From contig CACZQV010000032.1 of NCBI GenBank assembly GCA_902783435.1, positions 1 to 20,642 on the forward strand: a DNA stretch of 20,642 nt, read 5' to 3'. Made by a program: the position numbers and the translations under genes. Shown here piece by piece: positions 14,319-20,642 of this stretch; positions within the stretch are counted from its first letter, which is position 1; each line of letters starts with the position of its first letter. The stretch comes from an uncultured Erysipelotrichaceae bacterium (GTDB lineage Bacteria > Bacillota_I > Bacilli_A > RF39 > UBA660). The notes below the pieces were generated by a model. The model was not told the DNA's origin, ran no database searches, and saw only the letters and a list, made by a program, of their open reading frames with translations.

Positions 14319-16421
14319 ATGTTAGATGAATTAAATGATAAACAAAAAGAAGCTGTTTTATATAACGAAGGACCACTTCTAATTATCGCAGGAGCAGGTG
14401 CTGGTAAAACTAAAACACTAACTACTAAAATAGCTTATTTAATAGAAGAAAAAAAAGTTAGTCCTTATAATATCTTAGCTATTACATTTACTAATAAAGC
14501 TGCTAAAGAAATGAAAGATAGACTTTTCAAAATAGTAGGTAACGATGTAAAAAAACTAACTGTTTCTACATTCCATAGTTTTGGATTAAAACTATTAAGA
14601 GAAAATTATGAGAGATTAGGTTATGATAAAAACTTTGTAATAATGGATTCAGATGACTCTCTAACTGTAGTTAAAAAGATTATTAAAGATATGAATTATG
14701 ATCCTAAAATATATAATCCAAGAGCTATTAGAAATAAAATAAGTAGTTGTAAAAATGAAATGATGTCACCAGCTCAATATGAAAGATATGCAGTAAGTGA
14801 TTATGAAAAAGTAGTAAAAGAAATATATGAAAAATATGAAACAAAACTACAAAGAAATAATTCAGTAGACTTTGATGATTTATTATTATTACCTATAGAA
14901 TTATTTAGAAAAAATCCAGATTTATTATTAGAATATCAAGATATATATAAATACATATTAATAGATGAGTATCAAGATACTAATGAAGCTCAATATATTT
15001 TAACTAAATTATTAAGTGAAAGACATAGAAATATTACTTGTGTAGGAGATGATTCTCAAAGTATTTATAGCTTTAGAGGAGCAAACTACAAAAATATTTT
15101 AAATTTTGAAAAAGACTATAAAGATGCCAAAATAGTATTACTAGAAGAAAACTATAGATCTACTAGTAATATCTTGGATGCTGCGAATAATGTTATTAAA
15201 AATAATAAACAAAGAAAAGATAAAAATCTATGGACATCACGTGGTGTAGGAGAAAAAATAAAATACTATAGAGCATATAATGAAAGAGATGAAGCTCAGT
15301 ATGTAATTAGAAAAATAAAAGAATTAATAAATAAAAATGTAGATTATAAAGATATAGCTATTCTATATAGAACTAATGCTCAATCACGTGTAATGGAAGA
15401 AGAAATGTTAAAAGAAAATCTACCATATAGAGTAGTAGGTAGTTTCTATTTCTATTCAAGAAAAGAGATTAAAGATCTTATAGCTTACTTAAGATTAATA
15501 CATAATTCTAAAGATAATGTAAGCTTACTTAGAGTTATTAATACACCTAAAAGAGGTATAGGATTAAAAGCCATAGAAAAGTTAACACAAAAATCAGATG
15601 AACAAGGAATAAGTCTTTATGAAGCAATAGATTCAGGTAAAGAATTAGAATTTAAAAATCTAATAGAAAGATTAAAAGAAGTGTCTAATGATTTAACTCT
15701 AACAGAATTAATAGATAAAGTATTAGATTCTTCTGGAATGAAACAAGAATTAGAATCTGAAGGTTCACTAGAATCAGAAGTAAGATTAGAAAACTTAGAA
15801 GAATTTAAATCTATTACTAAAGCTTTTGAAGAACAAGAAGGATTAGTATCACTAGAAGAATTCTTACTTGAAATTAGCTTAGTAAGTGATGTAGAAGAAT
15901 ATAAAGATGATCCTAATAGAATTAGTTTAATGACAGTTCATTCAGTAAAAGGATTAGAGTTTGATCATGTATTTGTAATAGGTATGGAAGAAGGAATATT
16001 CCCACACATGAATTCATTAATGGAGTCTTCAGAAGTAGAAGAAGAAAGAAGATTAATGTATGTAGCTATTACTCGTGCAAAAGATGATCTACATTTAGTA
16101 AATGCAAGACGTAGAACACTTTTCGGTAAAGAACAAATAAATCCAATAAGTAGATTTATAAGTGAAATACCGCAAAGTCTATTAGAAACAAATAAAGAAG
16201 AAGAATCACCTAAAAAAGAAGAAAAAATAGAAGTAGGAGAAATGTTTAGAGAAGAAGATGTTGACTATCAAGTAGGAGACTTCGTATATCATGAAACATT
16301 TGGAACAGGTAAAGTAGTAGAAGTAACTAATACATTAGTAAGTGTTGCGTTTAAACATCCTCATGGTATTAAAAAATTAATGAAAAATCACAAAAAATTA
16401 TCGAAAGTAGAGGGAATATAA
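14319..16421 (+). CDS. pcrA: ATP-dependent DNA helicase PcrA
   Basis: A 700-residue UvrD/Rep-family 3'-5' helicase of superfamily 1A that acts in DNA repair, replication fork upkeep and rolling-circle replication. Motifs: Walker A GAGAGKT (25-31), TFTNKAAKEM, VSTFHSFGLKLL, Walker B IDEYQD (D216, E217), GDDSQSIYSFRGA, LEENYRS, VHSVKGLEFDHVFVIGMEEG and VAITRAKDDL. The C-terminal Tudor-like fold (about 645-698, VGDFVYHETFGTGKVVEV) is the part of PcrA that binds RNA polymerase. I chose ATG 14319 after GGATGTGA; an in-frame GTG at 14310 lies within that ribosome site. Length is slightly below the 720-740 of Bacillus PcrA. Its stop shares a base with the next gene's start (TAATG). In many Bacillota ligA follows directly; here three small genes intervene. 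Confidence 0.97.
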   Translation: MLDELNDKQKEAVLYNEGPLLIIAGAGAGKTKTLTTKIAYLIEEKKVSPYNILAITFTNKAAKEMKDRLFKIVGNDVKKLTVSTFHSFGLKLLRENYERLGYDKNFVIMDSDDSLTVVKKIIKDMNYDPKIYNPRAIRNKISSCKNEMMSPAQYERYAVSDYEKVVKEIYEKYETKLQRNNSVDFDDLLLLPIELFRKNPDLLLEYQDIYKYILIDEYQDTNEAQYILTKLLSERHRNITCVGDDSQSIYSFRGANYKNILNFEKDYKDAKIVLLEENYRSTSNILDAANNVIKNNKQRKDKNLWTSRGVGEKIKYYRAYNERDEAQYVIRKIKELINKNVDYKDIAILYRTNAQSRVMEEEMLKENLPYRVVGSFYFYSRKEIKDLIAYLRLIHNSKDNVSLLRVINTPKRGIGLKAIEKLTQKSDEQGISLYEAIDSGKELEFKNLIERLKEVSNDLTLTELIDKVLDSSGMKQELESEGSLESEVRLENLEEFKSITKAFEEQEGLVSLEEFLLEISLVSDVEEYKDDPNRISLMTVHSVKGLEFDHVFVIGMEEGIFPHMNSLMESSEVEEERRLMYVAITRAKDDLHLVNARRRTLFGKEQINPISRFISEIPQSLLETNKEEESPKKEEKIEVGEMFREEDVDYQVGDFVYHETFGTGKVVEVTNTLVSVAFKHPHGIKKLMKNHKKLSKVEGI

Positions 16422-16780
16422 TGGTAAAAGATTTATACATCAATGAGAAACTATTTGTATCATTAAATAAAGATAAAATAAGGCCTATATTAATAGGAGA
16501 ACAATATAAAGCTGTAGGTCCAAAAGAATTAAAAAGTGAATCATATAGTTTTATAAAAAAATATCCACGTATAATGGAATTTTTAAGAAATGGAAATATT
16601 ATAAAATCAACTAGAGAAAAAGATATTATTAAATCAATTATAGGTATAGTAGAAACTAAAAGTGAATTAACAAAAGAAGAATACTTAAAAGTAATATCAG
16701 AAGTACAAGGATATAGTTTTGAAGAATCTATTGAAAAATTAGAGTATTCATTACAAAAATCAGAAAAAAGAAAAAGGTAA
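16421..16780 (+). CDS. small protein coupled to pcrA
   Basis: A 119-residue soluble, basic, mostly helical protein that I do not recognise. It has no Cys, no Trp and no membrane segment. Its start overlaps the pcrA stop by one base, with GAGGGA as ribosome site inside pcrA, so it must be co-translated with the helicase. It is not PcrB, which is a prenyltransferase-type TIM barrel of about 230 residues lying before pcrA in Bacillus. A role linked to PcrA or DNA repair is suggested by this coupling only. The last codons form the first arm of a terminator hairpin. Confidence 0.8.
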   Translation: MVKDLYINEKLFVSLNKDKIRPILIGEQYKAVGPKELKSESYSFIKKYPRIMEFLRNGNIIKSTREKDIIKSIIGIVETKSELTKEEYLKVISEVQGYSFEESIEKLEYSLQKSEKRKR

Positions 16781-16799
16781 AAGATAATTACCTTTTTTT
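16771..16799 (+). terminator. terminator of the pcrA operon
   Basis: AAAAAGGTAA and TTACCTTTTT form a 10-bp stem with a 7-base loop, followed by T. The stop codon TAA (16778-16780) closes the first arm. The T-tract runs straight into TGTTATAAC (16799-16807), an extended -10-like sequence one base from consensus. Confidence 0.8.
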
Positions 16800-16837
16800 G
16801 TTATAACTAATTTTTATATAAAGTACACATACTAATA

Positions 16838-16846
16838 TGTTATAAT
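16838..16846 (+). promoter_or_regulatory. extended -10 promoter of the nucleotidyltransferase gene
   Basis: TGTTATAAT (TG-N-TATAAT) lies 21 bases before the ATG, giving a leader of about 15 nt with AGGAGG. No -35 is evident. A second candidate, TGTTATAAC, is fused to the upstream T-tract at 16799-16807. Confidence 0.55.
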
Positions 16847-16867
16847 TTATTAAATAGGAGGAATACG

Positions 16868-17785
16868 ATGGAAAAAGATATAACATTAGTAGTTTTAGCG
16901 GCTGGAATGGGAAGTCGTTTTGGTGGATTAAAACAAATTGAACCAATGGGTCCAAATGGAGAATTTATAATTGATTATTCAATTTATGATGCTATTAAAG
17001 CAGGTTTTACAAAAGTAGTTTTCATAATAAAAGAAGAAAACTATGATGTATTTAAAGATACAATAGGATCACGTGTAGATGATAAAATTAAAGTAGAATA
17101 TGCATTTCAAAATAGTGATCACTTACCAGTTGGATTTGATTATCCAAAAGATAGAAAAAAGCCATATGGTACAGGGCATGCAATTTTATGTGCTAAAGAA
17201 AAAGTACATGAAAATTTTGCAATCATTTCAGCAGATGATTTCTTTGGATATGATGCATTCAAACAAGCTGCAGACTTCTTAAAAAATAATACTGATTTTT
17301 GTGTAGTAGGATACAAAATAGGTGAAACACTTTCAGATAAAGGATCTGTAAAAAGAGGAGTATGTATTGAAAAAGATGGTTATTTAACAGGTGTAATTGA
17401 ATCTAAAGTAGAAAAAGAAGATGATCATGTACATTGTGAACCATTAAGTGGAGCTGAACCATTTGATGTACCAAAAGATCAACCAGTTTCAATGTTAATG
17501 TTTGGATTTACACCAATGTTATTTGATGAATTAGAAACAGAAATAGTAACATTCTTTGAAAATAACAAAGATAATATGGATACTTGTGAATTCTTATTAC
17601 CAGATGTTTTAGATGAAATGATTAAGAATAATAAAGTAAGAATTAAAGTACTTCCAACTACAGCTACATGGTATGGAGTAACTTATAAAGAAGATGCTCC
17701 ACAAGTTAGAGAATCTATTAAAAAACTTGTTAAAACAAAAGATAATGAAGAAGGAGATTATCCACTTCATTTATGGGGAGAATAA
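16868..17785 (+). CDS. sugar-phosphate nucleotidyltransferase-like protein
   Basis: A 305-residue cytoplasmic member of the NTP-transferase (GT-A-like) fold that activates a sugar phosphate with an NTP. The N-terminal nucleotide-binding signature is LVVLAAGMGSRFGGLKQ (7-23). An acidic ISADDFFG block near 119-126 matches the metal-binding Asp position, and PYGTGHAIL (about 99-107) resembles the nucleotide base-contacting loop. It is distinct from the usual GalU and GlmU sequences, so the sugar and nucleotide are unknown. It is monocistronic, with ribosome site AGGAGG, and has no capsule or wall glycan genes beside it. His and Cys residues cluster at DDHVHCEP (about 182-189), which might be family specific. 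Confidence 0.85.
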   Translation: MEKDITLVVLAAGMGSRFGGLKQIEPMGPNGEFIIDYSIYDAIKAGFTKVVFIIKEENYDVFKDTIGSRVDDKIKVEYAFQNSDHLPVGFDYPKDRKKPYGTGHAILCAKEKVHENFAIISADDFFGYDAFKQAADFLKNNTDFCVVGYKIGETLSDKGSVKRGVCIEKDGYLTGVIESKVEKEDDHVHCEPLSGAEPFDVPKDQPVSMLMFGFTPMLFDELETEIVTFFENNKDNMDTCEFLLPDVLDEMIKNNKVRIKVLPTTATWYGVTYKEDAPQVRESIKKLVKTKDNEEGDYPLHLWGE

Positions 17786-17802
17786 TATTTCTCTCTTTTT
17801 TA

Positions 17803-17831
17803 TTGATTATATATAAAAAAAGAAATATAAT
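17803..17831 (+). promoter_or_regulatory. promoter of the 176-residue orphan gene
   Basis: TTGATT (17803-17808), a 17-bp spacer and TATAAT (17826-17831). The -35 lies in the loop of an AT-only hairpin (CTTTTTTAT at 17795 with ATAAAAAAAG at 17813). No clear terminator for the preceding gene is present, so read-through into this gene is possible. Confidence 0.6.
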
Positions 17832-17854
17832 AATACCTATTCAAGGAGGATATT

Positions 17855-18385
17855 ATGGCAAAAATAGACTTAGAAGAAGAAATAGTAAAATTTATAAATA
17901 GTAAAAAAGAAATAAAAGAACCAGTATTTAAAATATTCTATCAGCCAGGTAGAAATATCATATGTAATCCTAGGTTTATAAATGATGGTGAACGTATACG
18001 AACTTCTGCTAATGAAGTACCAAATGGCAATGATGGATGGAAATATAATGGTAGAGCTACATATGATTATATTTATTGTGTTATAGATAATAAAGTATTA
18101 GTAATAGAAGAAGAACGCGATTTAGAAGATGGTGATATTTGGAAAATAGCATTAAAACTATATCCTAATGCTGATACTTATACTATCAAAACAACAAAAG
18201 GTCATAGAGATAGACCATTTATACAATTTGTTGATGAAAATGAAAAAACAATAAATAAATTTTGGTTTGATTTGCCAAGAGATGATTTCACTCCATTTAA
18301 TGGAATTAAATTAGTAGATTATATTAAACCTATAACTACTGAAGAAATACAAGAAAGATATAAACCAAAAACTTTATATAGATAG
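17855..18385 (+). CDS. uncharacterised 176-residue protein
   Basis: I do not recognise this protein. It is soluble, without signal or membrane segment, with charged helical ends and a middle rich in aromatic and Asp/Gly residues (NGNDGWKYNGRATYDYIYCV near 57-76). Acidic strand-like segments follow (VLVIEEERDLEDGDIW, about 82-97), then GHRDRPFIQFVDE. The alternation of strands and turns suggests a small beta-rich fold. The start is secure because AAGGAGG precedes ATG 17855. It has its own promoter, and an AT-rich 40-base tail comes before the next terminator. It sits between the nucleotidyltransferase and ligA, with no contextual clue to function. Confidence 0.8.
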   Translation: MAKIDLEEEIVKFINSKKEIKEPVFKIFYQPGRNIICNPRFINDGERIRTSANEVPNGNDGWKYNGRATYDYIYCVIDNKVLVIEEERDLEDGDIWKIALKLYPNADTYTIKTTKGHRDRPFIQFVDENEKTINKFWFDLPRDDFTPFNGIKLVDYIKPITTEEIQERYKPKTLYR

Positions 18386-18427
18386 AAGTAAAAAAATATA
18401 GAAATATAAAGAAAAAATAAATAAATG

Positions 18428-20483
<2,056 letters not shown>

Positions 20484-20513
20484 GTTATACTAAATAATAG
20501 TAGGAGAATAGGT

Positions 20514-20642
20514 ATGAAAAAGGGTAACTTTAGAAAAAGAAAATTTAACCGTAAGAGAAAAAATACTTATAAGATATTCTTTTTAGTCATAATAGGTATG
20601 ACTCTAGGTTTTGCTGCCATAAATACTACTCTTCAATTAATA
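20514..20642 (+). CDS. N-terminus of a membrane-anchored or secreted protein (partial)
   Basis: Forty-three codons are visible from ATG 20514, which follows AGGAGAATAGGT; the gene runs off the window. The first 20 residues are extremely basic (11 Lys/Arg), followed by a hydrophobic segment (about 21-36) with GMTLGFAAINTTLQLI. A basic start plus one hydrophobic helix fits a signal anchor with the rest outside. The G-x-A-x-x-x-T-T-L-x-L pattern resembles N-termini of surface proteins I recall from gut Bacillota, so it could be an envelope protein, perhaps acting with the sortase system upstream. Function cannot be assigned from this fragment. Confidence 0.7.
   Translation, partial: MKKGNFRKRKFNRKRKNTYKIFFLVIIGMTLGFAAINTTLQLI

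Noticed and set aside
16800..16845. GTTATAAC / GTTATAA inverted repeat before the nucleotidyltransferase gene
   Set aside because: GTTATAAC is self-palindromic and both copies are better explained as extended -10 elements; the repeat is short and AT-rich.
17786..17828. AT-rich hairpin as terminator of the nucleotidyltransferase gene
   Set aside because: The stem is almost only A-T pairs and lacks a T-tract on its 3' side, so it is unlikely to terminate transcription.

Overview
This is a very AT-rich chromosomal window from a walled, low-GC Bacillota. Shine-Dalgarno starts are strong, and TGA is a normal stop (it ends tsaE and tsaB), so this is not the Mycoplasma code. A sortase with a sorted surface protein means a Gram-positive envelope. 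Housekeeping gene order (tsaE-tsaB-rimI-tsaD; pcrA close to ligA) also fits Bacillota. The overall style resembles uncultured gut Bacilli or Erysipelotrichia-like lineages; that placement is inference.

Layout: 1-205 is the end of an rRNA operon (23S 3' end and 5S). 275-2925 is tldD-tldE, a TldD/TldE metalloprotease pair. 3005-5532 is the t6A tRNA-modification cluster tsaE-tsaB-rimI-tsaD. 5589-7940 is a FucO-like lactaldehyde reductase followed by a FIST-domain protein. 7998-8402 is a small two-helix membrane protein. 8409-10969 (minus strand) is an ABC importer of the NMT1/SsuA-ThiY type: lipoprotein, ATPase, permease. Divergent from it, 11128-14259 is a surface operon: a Cys-Gln thioester adhesin with two SpaA/CnaB isopeptide domains, a sortase, and an unrecognised polytopic membrane protein. 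14319-16780 is pcrA with a coupled small gene. 16868-18385 holds a nucleotidyltransferase and an orphan gene. 18477-20459 is ligA, and the start of a basic, membrane-anchored protein runs off the right edge.

The most unusual feature lies in the junctions. Nearly every gene gap is 46-91 bp and packs an intrinsic terminator, an extended -10 promoter (TGN-TATAAT) and a ribosome site, leaving predicted leaders of about 10-20 nt. In at least five places the terminator T-tract runs directly into the TG of the next extended -10, so one sequence seems to stop one transcript and start the next. In most genes the hairpin also overlaps the stop codon.

The surface operon is the best candidate for an unusual system. 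The adhesin carries a VPDTD-like sorting signal instead of LPXTG. Its sortase has the catalytic His and Cys but no Arg after the Cys. The third gene, with several membrane helices and a charged helical tail, has no function I can assign. No gene-free stretch exceeds 300 bases, and I see no tRNA, CRISPR array, insertion sequence or riboswitch.
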